64,000 bases of DNA from Scortum barcoo (lineage: Eukaryota; Chordata; Actinopteri; Centrarchiformes; Terapontidae). The notes beneath the pieces were generated by a model. It made no database searches and had not been told where the DNA came from. It was given only the letters and a program-made list of their open reading frames with translations. The position numbers and the translations under genes were made by a program. The stretch lies in assembly GCA_023238725.1 (NCBI GenBank), contig CM041547.1, positions 20,097,144-20,161,143 of the forward strand. The letters are read 5' to 3'. Positions 37,419-49,665 of this stretch are shown piece by piece (within the stretch, counting starts at the first letter, position 1; every line of letters starts with the position of its first letter).

Positions 37419-38489
37419 GTAAGTGACATTTTATTTGATATGATAAAAGTCAGCTGTGATACATTTCAGCGGCAAACAGGCCCTCTATTTAATCCTTTGT
37501 GTTTCGCATAATGTGTCGTGAATCAGTGCTCCTTCACACTTCCACAAAAGTGAGGTTCATGCTAGAGCAGGCGCAGTTCAGAGCTGCGCAGCACAAAGGT
37601 TTTTATTGGGGTCACATTCAGCTCAGCGGACCACCCAGCTGCGTGGGTGGGGACACATTCATGGTTACGCTCCCCACGCTTTGCCACGATGACAAATGAG
37701 GAAAAAAAATAGTCATAATTCTCTCTTGGACATAAATGACCTGTGGCCCTTAAGCTGAAAGAGTCTTCAGTTACACTCTGCAGCTGACCCCCACGGTGGC
37801 ATCTTAGCAGGGTGACTTATGCCAAACTTGAAAGGCACAAAACTGCGACTCAGAATGCCTTTAAAGCTCCCTGCATGTAACATTAATCTCTGAGTAGGAA
37901 GCATGACCAAAAAACACTGTCTCCCTTTATGCACATCAATCCAAAAGTAGACCTATTGTTCCCACCCATGGATCCATACCCCATATGTCCTGCAGGGGGC
38001 AGTATTTAAAAGAGAATGATGGCAGAATATTACTGCTGTGAAAACCCTCTGTTGGAAATGTTTCTGGGAGCTCAGGTCCATGAGTGAAAACTACAGAGGT
38101 GGCCCAGAATCATCTTGTCGCAGACTTTGGCACAGCTGATCCTCTAATTATGAATGACAGCATGCAAATTGTTGTAATTTGTGCTGGCAGGGCTTTAAAG
38201 TTCATCCAACACAGTAATTTGTTTAAAATTGCGGGATGTTCAGTTGACCACCAAGTCTTTCTTATTATAATGTTTGAGTTAAATCCAACAGAGAGAGTAA
38301 GAGACCCCTCTCAGTTCTGTGTGTTGTTTGAGAAGTTGCGTTTCGTTATAAGCTGAAATTTAATGTAAATCAAACAGTATTGATGTAGACAATGTAATAT
38401 TTTTTTCCAAAAATTTAAAACTCCTCACAAGAAAGTTTTAATCTGCACCTATTTGATCCACTCTTTCTCTCTTTTTTGTTTTGTACGAG

Positions 38490-38521
38490 AACAACGAGAA
38501 AGCTAGAAGACACAGTTTGAG
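38490..38521 (+). other. Tentative third coding exon of the same transcript
   Basis: A strong polypyrimidine tract (CTCTTTCTCTCTTTTTTGTT) and TACGAG precede 38490. The 32 bp encode NNEKARRHSL in phase and then meet a weak donor (GAG|GTCTCT). The joined frame MRDKKIV-NNEKARRHSL loosely resembles the N-terminus of fish fast troponin I, where a KK pair is followed by a RRHxLKSL-type segment, including similar exon breaks. No later troponin I exon was recognised. If the donor is not used, the frame continues as RSLQEAITFTLELSQLSPL and stops. This is low-confidence inference. Confidence 0.15.
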
Positions 38522-41500
38522 GTCTCTGCAAGAAGCAATAACATTCACGCTTGAATTATCTCAGCTTTCCCCTCTCTAATACTGTAGTTCAAAACCAATT
38601 TGAGAGAGAGGGTGTTAATTGAATATTAGGTTGTGAAAAAGACAGGACATCCCATTATTTCACTGTTTAGGCCTCTCACTATTTTTTTTCTGTGGCTCTG
38701 CTGATCTGTGGCAGCCCGGCAGCACTTCAGTGTGGTCGTGGCCTTTAGATGCGCCCGATTGGCTCAGCCAGTCTGAGCACAAGGCTAATTGGATAAGCTT
38801 CTAATCTTCACACCATCGCGAAGCTGCTGGATCCGAGGTGAAGGATTACACAGATACCGCCGGACCAAACTGTTTATTGAATTAAACAATTTGTCACCCA
38901 TCACAGGTTTACTTACTGGAAAATATATTGAGCTGTTGTTTTCTAACACTTGTGATTTGAACAAGCAGCTTGTTGCTGTTTTATAAAATAATCAACTTCT
39001 AGACAGAACTTCTCAAAATCTGTGTTTTTGTTTCTTTGCAATTTCCCCCCTATTAGATTGAGGTATTTAATGTTATTGTGGCAGGACATAAAGCAGATAC
39101 TGTGTGTGTTGAAAACTCTGGTATGCACTTGTGTCACCTCTGTTTACAAAGTATTTCACATGATGTAGTAGCAGCGTACAGCTATGTTGCTGTAAAACCA
39201 CAAAATAAGATTCTCCTCATTTCATCTCATTGGCTGAGCTCCGCTCTTGTGTGAACATTCACCAGCCATCACTGACAAAACACAGAGATGTTTATGCAGT
39301 AAAACCAATGCACGTAAAACACCGTGATCCATAACTGTGATTATGTCTACGGTATGTTATTACGTTTCCTACTCCTACTCTCCAAGTATTCTGTTTGTCA
39401 AAAGTGTAGCTGTGTTTTCACGTTGAAACACTACAAACAGTAACTTACTGCCTGGTGCATTTACAAATGTGATATATATATATATTTTAAAAAGTATACA
39501 AACTACATATAAAAGATGGTGAGTATACTGGCCAGGAATGCCATGCTAACAGCTTGTACCAGGATATCCTCGTGAAGCACTCCCAGTATGGAAGGGCGGT
39601 GGCTCCTATTCCGTGTCACCCGTTTGCTGGAGGTGTCCTTGTGAATGTGTGTGTGTCTGTGCAGTGAGGAAATGCACCCGGAGCAAGTCCAAGTAAATTT
39701 CATCAAGTCTAAAGCTGGTCGAGACTGAGTTACAGCAGAGACGGAGCAAGACCTGCTGAAGAGCAAACCAGGCAATAAATAGTCTCTCCAGAAACAATAA
39801 GACTAGGTGGCCCTAGTGATAGCTGGGTTATTGTCTGGTATGTGCACTTCCAAATGTTAGGCTGGCAATATGTTAAGCCTTGGAGTAAGTCTATGGAGCA
39901 GCCCAAAAATACTTCAAGGCTTTCTCAGGGGTAAATGGAGACAAAGGCCTGTCTTCAGAGGCTCTGTTCTACAACCTCCACAACAGATCAATGCATAAGA
40001 TTGTAATGAATAATACACGGAGGTTTGGAGCTCTGTGGAGCTTTAATTTATCACTCTACCACAAGACTAAAATGTCTCAGCAGCTATTTAGTGGATTGCC
40101 ATTTGATCATTTTGGACAGGCATTCATGGTCTTCAGAGGATAAATCTTAAGTCCTGTGTTGATCCATGGTGATATCTGACTTTTTCTCTAGTGCCATATG
40201 ATAATTTTGGGTTTAGTGAAACATCTCAACAACTGCTCATGGTCTCCAGAGGATGACTTTTCATCTGGCGCCACCATGTGGTCACATTTGTGTTTTTGAT
40301 TGAAATATCTCGACAACTGTTTGACCGATTGCCATGACATTTGGTTCAGACAATCATGTTCCTCCTAGGATAAATTATAATCACTTTGGTGATCCCCTAG
40401 CTTTTCACCTGTAGTGCCATCATCAGTCAAAATTTTAAATCTGTCCTAGTAAAAAAGTCCTAGTGACATTCCCTTGGTTATCTTTTTATATTTAGTGCTA
40501 ATTAGCCTCAAAGAGCTGCTAATGTTGCAGTAGACCATTAGTTTTGTAAACACATCTTTATGAAACAGTTTAGTCAGCAACCAGGAATAGCTGTAAAATC
40601 TGTTTTTTCAGCCCATACTAAGCTATAGTGTGTGTAGATGTCTATATAGTATGTGACTGACTACACATCTACGTCTCCCTGTGTCTTTGTGTGTTACAGG
40701 CAAACTGCAGACATAAAAATTTATGTGTGGCACCATGTTTCCATGTGTATGTTTATGTTGTGTGTACACAGAGGTCTTTGAGGTATTTCAAGAACATAAA
40801 CTTGTCATTAATAAACACCATTTAGAGACGACCATTCACTGTGCACCAGCAACTAGGTGCAGCAAGACATTGCAGAAGAATGCAAGATGTAAGTCCAAGT
40901 TAATCAGCTCCTCCGCTGCTTTTCTTGGCGCTGGCCATGCCCACCACAATGCCGCAGCCCCGGAGGACAGCGTAATTACAAGCTGCTATCTTGCTAAATA
41001 GGGCTCTTGCTCCTATGCAGAACAGTGATGACATGATTAGTGTTTTCCTGCTCATCTAGGCCTTGTGAATAAGGATGATGACAGCTGTATGTGGTTGGGC
41101 AAACAGCGCTAGATTGTTCCTCAGCGCCTTTAAACATAACAACACCTACCACAGTGACTGCTTCTTGTGCGTGTTGGCTGAATAACAGCAATCTGTCTGC
41201 ATTCCCTCATTATTAAGTCCATTTGCGGTCTTTGGTATCATACGGTACATGATTTTGGGGGGCAAATGAAGACAAATTGTGTTGTCCTGTGGAGTGATGA
41301 GCGAGGTACAAGAACACGGTATGACGTTATAACTAACATTTAACATAACACAGATAGGATGTAAACGACAACATAAAGCTGAAAATTAGATAAACAGATA
41401 AAAGTTAAGTTTTTTTAAACAAACCTGCAGAAATTCTATAAGTTAAGCCAAATAGTTTGCCCTTGCTTTTACAACACCATCTTCATAAAGTCAAGCTCTT

Positions 41501-43224
41501 ATAATCTTCCGTTGCTCCATATTTTATATCTCCTGTCTGCTTAAAAAGGAGCTTTTATGGAGAATTTTACGAGGCTTTCCATTTAAAGAAGACCCCCATG
41601 CTACGGTATCCTTGTTCCCGACACCTGTAGAAATATTAAAGGGAACTTTGCACTCCATTAAACGTGAGGCCCAGCAAAGGAAGTGGCAGGCTCTGTCATC
41701 AGAGTAAATCCTCTATGTGCAGGAAGGCCCTCACCCAGAAAAAGGCCTGAGCTGGGATCTGCCACAGTGTGAGTTACTGGCACTTTCCTTCTGTCCTGCA
41801 GGTGCTGGTTTGCGTAGCGGGGAGCTGGCAGGAGCTGACGGAGGTCACTGGAGGGGGGGGTTCTCGTAGGGAGTGAGTGATGTTCGATCTAAACAGCATG
41901 TACAAAGAAGTCAGGAGGAAATGGTTTTGGCCTGAGCAGTAAGGAAAGAGGCTGTTAACAGTAAGCTCCAATAATATTTCCATTAACGACTTCTCATTAA
42001 ACTCCCTCTGTTTTCAGCTGCTAAGAGAGGCTATAGGCTCCCTGCATTACACCGGCTCCATTTCAGCATTTTATTTAAATATAAGGGCCGGGGGTCTTTG
42101 ATTATATATAACCCTCTCTATCACATAACTTATACAATGTTTCTAACTCACCCTTTCCTGTTGAGTGGATGAAATGTCTTTAAAGTGGTTTTACAGTATC
42201 AGTGCAGTGCAGAGGTATTCCATCCCAGGCGAGATTTGCTCTTGTTATTTTTAAACTCCAGAGGTTACATCGATCCATAAATCACCTGGCCCACGGTGTC
42301 TAAACGTTCCGGCTCAGCCTGCCTGTCCGATGGTGGATTTATGATCCACGGGTGTAGCAGCGAGCGCCAGCACGGTCTCCTCTGGGCTCACTGGCGCTCT
42401 CCTGTGCACTTGTGTACATATTTAGAAAAAGTGTGGGGCGGCTGAGTGCTGTTCTGTTGTGGGTCAGACCACCTGAGCTATCTGTTATGATGTTGCTGCA
42501 CCTCTCTGGCTGCTTAATGAGATACAGCACTAAAAGCCGGGTGCACATCCCTGCAGGAATCCTTTATAGGTGGGAAGAATCAACATTAAAAGACTTGGTT
42601 TCAGGACAACTAGAAGCACACAGATAATATGCAGAGCTGAAACCTGAGGTTGGGCCGGGTGTTGGTAGAAGCTGTGCCGTAGGGTCTTTTTTTCAGTTTC
42701 ACATTCATCTTGTGAAACTATGTGCTTTCAACAAAGCTTGGCAAAGGGGTAAATAGCAATAAAAGGGGATTGGAGTGTACATTTTTCCCTTGCCAAGTGT
42801 TGGAAAAAAAGATATTCCCTACATTGAGTGTCTGGCAACAGAGCTTTGGCTGGTGATGTCATCCCCAGGTCCACAGTTTCTGTTTGTTTCACCTCCATTA
42901 TATGTGAAGGTTCAACAGACCTGATTCTCTTGAGGTTTCTACCCTGAGACACATTTTCCCTTGTTTAGTGTCCAGTTCAGGCCTTCCAACCCTTTTAAGT
43001 TGATCTAAAATAAATAAAAAAAATTTAAAAAGGGAGAGAAAAAAAGGGCATTTGCAAATTTGATTTTTCTGTACTTCTGTTAGCAGTAATGTTTCCTCTC
43101 CTTTTATGCCTTAAGAAATTTGTACCTCAAGTGTTTATTAGTTAGATAAAACATTCTTCTCTCTCCACCAGCAAACATGACAACTAATAGCTGTTTGAAT
43201 TGAGAGCAGAGACTTGGAGTAAAT
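38522..43224. other. Gene-free region with a modular repeat
   Basis: No coding exon is recognised. The main content is the family B repeat at 40070-40560. The rest is AT-rich with ordinary short open frames. There is a (TA)n stretch at about 39473-39486 and a moderately GC-rich stretch at 41600-42600 that is not clearly repetitive. Confidence 0.5.
40070..40560. repeat. Modular fish repeat, family B, best-preserved copy
   Basis: A module of roughly 100-150 bp recurs two to three times. Its blocks are CAACTGTTTGACCGATTGCC, ATGACATTTGGTTCAGACA, CATGTTCCTCCTAGGATAAA, CACTTTGGTGATCCCCTAGC and CTTTTCACCTGTAGTGCCAT. An earlier degenerate pass starts at 40075 (TCTCAGCAGCTATTTAGTGG, ATTGCCATTTGATC). 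It then runs into AGTGCTAATTAGCCTCAAAG. The same modules occur antisense at 14305-17060 and in shorter form at 43790-44010. It is non-coding. Confidence 0.7.
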
Positions 43225-43625
43225 TCATAGAAATTGGTGATGTGTTACGCAGGCACAAGGCAGGCAGACCCAAATGCAGGACGTATACACAAACCAGGCA
43301 GAATGAGGTTTTGAATGCAAATTTAATAGAGCGAGATCTTACAGAAATCTTGACATGAAGAGCGTGATCTTGACATGGCAAAGGTTGAGAACGATCTGGC
43401 AACAAGACAGGGGAGACGCAGACAATATATACACAGAGGTAATGGGAAACAGGTGGAAACAATCAGGGCGGGGATAGACAATCACACCGGCGGGAACACA
43501 CAATGAGGGGAAGTCAAGGGACCTGAAACGAGAGGAGAGTTAGGGTTTCAAAATAAAAGGACATGCCAGAACAGGAAACAGAAAACATGACAGACAAAAC
43601 TTAACAGATCTGACGAGACATTACA
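43225..43625. repeat. Dispersed teleost-type repeat, copy 2
   Basis: The sequence has TGTGTTACGCAGGCACAAGG, GACCCAAATGCAGGACGTAT, CAGGCAGAATGAGG, AATATATACACAGAGG, GGGAAACAGGTGGAAACAAT and GACCTGAAACGAGAGGAGAG. It shares block order with the copy at 185-870. The transposon class is unknown. Confidence 0.6.
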
Positions 43626-43789
43626 TGATGTTCAGGCCTACAATGGCAAGCAGTTTCAAAGAGGGCAAAGAGTGAGTTTAGGCAGTCGGCCCATCCCTGT
43701 CCAAACTGAAATACATCAACATCTACTTGCATAGTTGTAGTGATATGATATCTTGTACACTTATGGTTCCAAGAGAATTAAGAGGTTCA

Positions 43790-44010
43790 CATTTGTGGTT
43801 CTAAGTGAACTGTCTCGACATCTAATGGATGTTTATGTTTTTATGTTTGTATTGACGCATTACTATGAAATTTGGTATAGACATTCATATCAACTTTGGT
43901 GATCCATTAGCTTGTATATTAACTTTTTGACTTCTTCTTCAGTCACTACACTGCAATGTGTAAAGACTTCAACAGCTAACTGTGCCATTGTGACATTTAA
44001 TTCCTATGGT
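43790..44010. repeat. Modular fish repeat, family B, partial copy
   Basis: Blocks include CACATTTGTGGTTCTAAGTG, AACTGTCTCGACATCTAATG, TACTATGAAATTTGGTATAG, ACATTCATATCAACTTTGGT and GATCCATTAGCTTG. They match the copy at 40070-40560 in the same orientation, with an internal deletion. Confidence 0.55.
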
Positions 44011-44889
44011 GGAAGTAAAGCACATTTACCACTGAGTCCTGCCCACGTTGTCAGGAAGAATTTGTCCTTTGCTGCGCCTGTGTAATGTGTGTGTAAGAGG
44101 ATGTATGTTTCCTGTCAATGAAGAGTAGTCGTCTTATTTCCTGTGTGGATGTTTGAAACTTTTCTACACAAACATTTTCATTGGCCCCAGAGCTGATTTT
44201 CACCACAGAAAGCCTGGACATGCCAGCCGCCGTGTTTCCTCAGCTGGTGGATAACCTCCACTCCTCACGCATCTCTCCCTCTGCCATCCATTTCCGCCTC
44301 TCTGACTCCTACCGGCCTATCTTTCAGCACTTCAGTGGGCAATCAACATGAGCTAAAGTCAAACTAAATCAAATATGATGGGCAGGAGAGAAAAATATAT
44401 TCTAAACTAACTGGTCTTTTTAGCTTCTTGAGAAAATTGACTGTTTGCTAAACCCAAACTCTGAACAGCAATTATCCAGTTATCTAACTGTAATTTTTTA
44501 CAGCTTTTTGAAAAGCTTTTGCAAAACCCAAAACAGAAGTGCAAAAGTGTGAAGAACAGATCAAATAATGTGATTTCTACCTTTATGTAAGCTGCAATAG
44601 TTAACTAGTCTAGTGCCTACAGTAGTAACTACTACCAAAGCTAAGGACTATATTATTAACTACATTACTCTATGAGGTCACAGGTAACATTAAAAAATGC
44701 CCCGTTACTGAATAACACATCCACTGTTAGTATTTTGTCTACCTCTATCTACAATCAAAGGCATGTTAAAAAAATTACAAATCATTACAATCTGTTATGA
44801 TTGCAAACTGCATTATTTGCCAGACAGGTGTAGCAACAGTACGCAAGGGAGATGTAGCTCAGTGAATGGTGAACTGTTCTTCAAGGAAT

Positions 44890-44965
44890 GGTTCGTCATT
44901 TTGGTTGTGGTTTTATGAGGAGTTATGTGCAGGACAGTAGCGCAGTAACTTCCTTTATTTCCCGC
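44890..44965 (+). repeat. Small fragment of family A (MITE-like)
   Basis: GGTTGTGGTTTTATGAGGAG, TTATGTGCAGGACAGTAGCG and CAGTAACTTCC are words I associate with the interior of the family A element. The call is based on recognition of the word pattern, because the copies elsewhere in this window are diverged at this part. Confidence 0.3.
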
Positions 44966-47900
44966 AGTATATATGAACACACATTCATTACTAAATCCCT
45001 TTCTCTAGCATCAAAGCGCACCTCGACACCCACCGCGCTGACCTCACCCTGTGCATGCCTCACTCACAGCCAAGAATCCAACTACGTGGCAGGTTGGAGA
45101 TGAAGAAGCCAAGGGTGAGAACAACGGTCTGAGTGTGAGACTTTGAAGTTGCATGCTCTGGAAACAGGGCAAGGAATCACCTGCCATAAAGAAGTGTGCG
45201 TAAGCACTGAGCTATTTGTTCTGGTGCCTGGGTGGTTATGGGTCCCCAGGGAGGGCTGGCCCGGGCCCCTGTGAGATCACATCAGTGTGGATCGGGCGGG
45301 AGTCCACCCGGAGGTGGAACTAATGGGCCCATGTGTTCGCAGACACTTCTAAGAACCAGATGCTGGGAAGAGAGACGTCCATCGAGTTTTTCACAACATC
45401 TCCCCTGGAGAGAAGAGAGAGGAACCCAGTCAAGCTTCACACGCACATTGGACATTGAAATCAGTGTATACAGATAGACATACCAGGTTCATTTGGTTTT
45501 GTACAGTCAGGAATGCTCTGTATCTCTCTCACACACACAGGCACCTTTTAGTTTGTTGAGTCTACACAGAGACTGTTTCCACTCTCCTTCTCATTGATGC
45601 AGCACGCAAGGTGAAATAGTATAATAAAAAGGATTGAGGCTCACATCTATCTATTCCATATGATCTGCCTGCCCCAGTAAAAGTCACGTACAGACTCTGG
45701 TGCCTGCGGTTCGCTGTGTTATTGATGCAGTCTTGACCTCTCAGATCTGACGTCTTATTCAAAGTGGTTAATGATTACCATCTTTCAATGTGTTTCAGCT
45801 GTCGCACCGGTAATCCCCCCCCCCCGCTCCATCGGAAGGATTGTTCCTGTGGATGTCAAGGTCTGGACGTTGTTTTGACCTCATCTCTTCCTCCAAGATG
45901 ACACAGAATACTGAGTCATTAGCTCATCTGTCTAATCTCATGTAGCATCAGCAACAAATGTGATATAATGACATGGATATGAAGCATAGAGTAGACTCAG
46001 GCTTACAAGAAATAAGCGTTAATAACCATCTTGTAAATCTAAAACAAAATGAGCAACGCTCATTCAGCTCCACAAGAATTTATGCGCTCAAATTTCTACA
46101 GACACAATAAAAGATGAATGATAAGGTTTTAAAAAACAAGATATCATGACAGACCAGATCCTGACACACAGTCTGTAATCTTAAGTGGTGATGTTGGGAG
46201 AAAACTCCATGTGAAATCGAAGGAGAATGTGTCTGTCATGAGTCCCCACGCTGTCACATCCAGTCCAAACCGGAAGACCGGCGCAGTTCAGAGAGCACAG
46301 ATAACGTGACGCCACCTTCTACCTTTTCTTGTGTATAACATCCTTGAGTTCTGCTTGGATCAAAGCAGAGACGGATCGCACGCATCCTCAGTAAACCCCA
46401 CAGGGTGGCTTTCCGGGGGCCACCTCGGTGTCAAAGAGGGTTAGTGAGAGTGATTCCTCTGCGCCTGAGAGAGAGAAAAGGTCGGCTGATGAAAGTGGCG
46501 GAAGTGCTCTGCATGGAGGAAAAACAAGCATTAGTGAAGCAAGAGGTCAGTGAGGCCTCTGTAATGATTGCTTAATAACACAGACAGAGGCGAGAATGAG
46601 TCAGAGAATGAGAACTAGATAGGAAATAAAGTGTGACTCGATCCTGATCCATTGTATGCAGTACAGACAACACAGCTTCCAGGAGTGGATTTTAGAAACG
46701 TTTCAATAGACAGAAGACGAAGCACATGTTTGTAAAATGAGCAAAGATGTGTTCTTCTATTTAATACTCTGGTCATCCAGTAGACCTGTTCAGTAATCCG
46801 TTCATGACACTAACAAGTCAACTGCTGTTACCTTCTGACTGTGAAATATCTGCCCATGACTACTTCAAGCCCCATGAAAAATGAGTTATATACCCATTTG
46901 ATGAAAATCTATGTCTTTAGAAGAGGAATATTTCCCTTTCTACCTCCAGTGGTGGATCAAAACAAGAAGTTTTTTTTTTGTTATTTCAAATACACATTAC
47001 ATACTGCACATGCATAATTTCAATTATATAATCAATAGCTGCTTTGATTTACAGAGAACTAATTCATTAATTGTAGGTAATTTGCAGGACGTGTGTGTCT
47101 AGACTCTGCCTATTAGGGTGCTAAAAGATTACCACATCCTCCTGTGAGATACATGTATTGTGAGGTACATGTATTGAGATGCGCTGACACACTCTGGTAA
47201 TGGGTTCGTGTCATTAGGAGTACTCGGTTTATCAAGGTTTCTCTCAACTGCATGAGGACAGCTTTTAAATGATCTGAACATGGAGTGCTTGTTTTCCCAA
47301 GCAAAACAAATTTGGGACCTGTTGATTTACAGGCATGGCTAGTTACCTTGTGTGTGCATGTACCAGCCTGTGTGGCAAGTCTCACATTTGACATGACAGC
47401 CCGTTGCTGTATGTTTTCACAGTCCTCGTATCTTTTTTGAAAAAAAAGAAAAAAAGAAGACATAAATTTCCCATGCAGGTTTACCACATTGTGTGCTCTC
47501 TTTCATCATGGAGAAGGGAGCTGTTGTCCAGATGGGAGCAGACGGCACACATCACTCAGGAATCCTAAACATGATTTGATGAGCAGAGAATGTGAGTCAA
47601 GAGCACTGAGCAGTTTTCCTGTCCTGGCTGCAGAGGACGGGTGTAATGCCAAAGGTGGGATGGTCTGTGCCTCTGGTCAGTCACTCGCAGCGGGGATCAC
47701 AGTGCTTTCCCTTAGATGGGCCCGGGAGACTTTTTTTATACTTATGTTGTACATTTAATGCTATGCAGAGTGCAGCAAGTGTGCCTGCGTCTACATGAAC
47801 TCTTTATTGGAGATCAGCCTGACTGGACTGAAGGAAACAGTCCACCTGATGACACCAAGTGTTGTGGCTACTACCATCATGTGCTCAATACCTGCACAAT

Positions 47901-49132
47901 TAATGATATTCCAAACAGCCTTAACTATACTGAATTGGCAAATGTTAACATGCTAACATGCTAAATTATGTGCATGATAGCATGCTGATGTAACATTTAG
48001 CTCAAGGCTAAAAGAGCTGCTAACATGGCTGCATTTTACCATTTAACATTATTAATTATATCTGATCGGCTTTAAATTTTTCAACTTTAAAAAGTAAATA
48101 GTCTGATTCACATAACATTCCAACTAAAGTGAGAATAGTATTTCCACGAAACGTCAATGACTTTAGGACACTTTTACAAAGAAAATAATGCAATTAAAGT
48201 GCATGTGAAAAGTTACACTAAAGAAAACAAAACAAAACATTTCCGGATTGATTTGAACTCCAGCGAAATATTGCAACAACAAATGTTTACAATAACACAG
48301 CAAGAAACCCAAGGTCACCATCCTGAAGGTGAATCAGTGTGTGTGATTGCTGTGTGTGCAGGTATGTGTAAATGGATTTCCTCCTGGTGGCTGGTCTGAC
48401 CCGGGTCCTCCTCCTGTGACCCTGTGGATGATTGCTGCGACTGAGACGTGTTTGATCCCTGCGCCGATGCTGGGCTTTTGATGGCCGCCCCACTTTGATG
48501 CCGCGACAAGATTGAATCCAACCACCCTCTGTGACACACATACACACAGTTGACCAAATAGCACCATCAGAGCTTGTATCTAAACAGGAGCTGATATTTC
48601 CTCCTCCTCTCTTTGATCCCGAGCACTGATATTTGTTGTTGTATTTCTGACAATCCACATCAACTATTTGATACTCAGTGAGGAAAGATTTGGGTTATAA
48701 ACCTCAAACCTCAGTAATGTTATATTTTATTACAAAGTTTTTTTCTTTTTATTCCTGTTGACATAGAGTTGTCTTCCTGTGAGACCAATTGATACTTCTT
48801 TTTTTTTTTAACCTGCAGGAAATACAGAAAAGCTATAGCCTTGTGGTAAAATACCGGTTTTGTCCCGTAGTTCTGCTCTGGTTTTTATACAACTTTATAC
48901 AGCTCTGTTTCCTGACCGTTTGATGTCTTCCTGTATTAATCAGAACAAGCAAGGAGCCTGATTTACTGGCAACGCAGGACCACTTTACTTTTACTCTGCT
49001 TTTATGTCAAGTTCTGTAGGATGGAACAACATACAGACTAATGGTAAAAGCAGAGCCAAGCCTCTAAAACATTAACAGTCTCTGGTCAGATAGTTACAGT
49101 ACATGAAGACAGTTTCATTGGATATGATTTAT
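44966..49132. other. Gene-free region
   Basis: No coding exon is recognised. It contains a 16-bp tandem duplication (GTGAGATACATGTATT / GTGAGGTACATGTATT at 47144-47175), a family B-like GCTAACATGCTAA segment at 47945-48030, and a poly-C run at 45816-45826. The rest is unremarkable AT-rich DNA. Confidence 0.5.
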
Positions 49133-49665
49133 TAAAGCAAAAGTTTGACGTTTTGAGAAATATGCTCATGTGATGAGAAGACTGATCCCACAATCTTATC
49201 AATATGGAGCTACAGCCGTTAGCTTATCTTAGTGCAAAGTCATTTAGCCTGGCTCTGTTTTATAGGTAACCTACCAGCTCACTAATTAAACCGTTATAGC
49301 TTGTTTAGTTTTCGTATGGATTAAACAAAGTGTGAAAGCCACTATTTGGAGCATTTGTCAGGCAACCACTAAAGAATCCGAGAAATAGTCCAGCTCATAA
49401 CCTACATAACGTGTAATTTTTACTATCTTTTTTGTAAGAATTAAACAAATGCAAAACACAAATGAAGTGTTATATGGAAATGATTCAACTTTAGAGGCAG
49501 ATTTCGTTCATTTTGGACAGACCCAGGCTAGCTGTTTCCTGCTGTTTCCATTGTTTGTGCTAAGCTAAGCTAATGGGATGCTTACTGTAGGTTCACATTT
49601 AACTGTTCTTCCCTTTCTCCGGTCCAAGAAAATAAGGACCTTTCCCAAATCAATTAACTTTTGGG
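49133..49665 (+). repeat. MITE-like element, family A, longer copy
   Basis: It begins TAAAGCAAAAGTTTGACGTT and contains GAGCTACAGCCGTTAGCTTA, AGCCTGGCTCTGTTTTATAG, GTAACCTACCAGCTCACTAA, TGTCAGGCAACCACT, AGGCTAGCTGTTTCCTGCTG and TGCTAAGCTAAGCTAATGGG. It closes near CCCAAATCAATTAACTTTTG. Left and right halves are near mirror images, as expected for long terminal inverted repeats. No transposase frame is present. Confidence 0.6.

Noticed and set aside
44848..44905. tRNA-like start (GATGTAGCTCAGTGAATGG) with a GGTTCG word downstream
   Set aside because: It resembles tRNA A and B boxes, but the arms do not fold into a cloverleaf, and the following words belong to a family A repeat fragment. At most it is a decayed SINE head.
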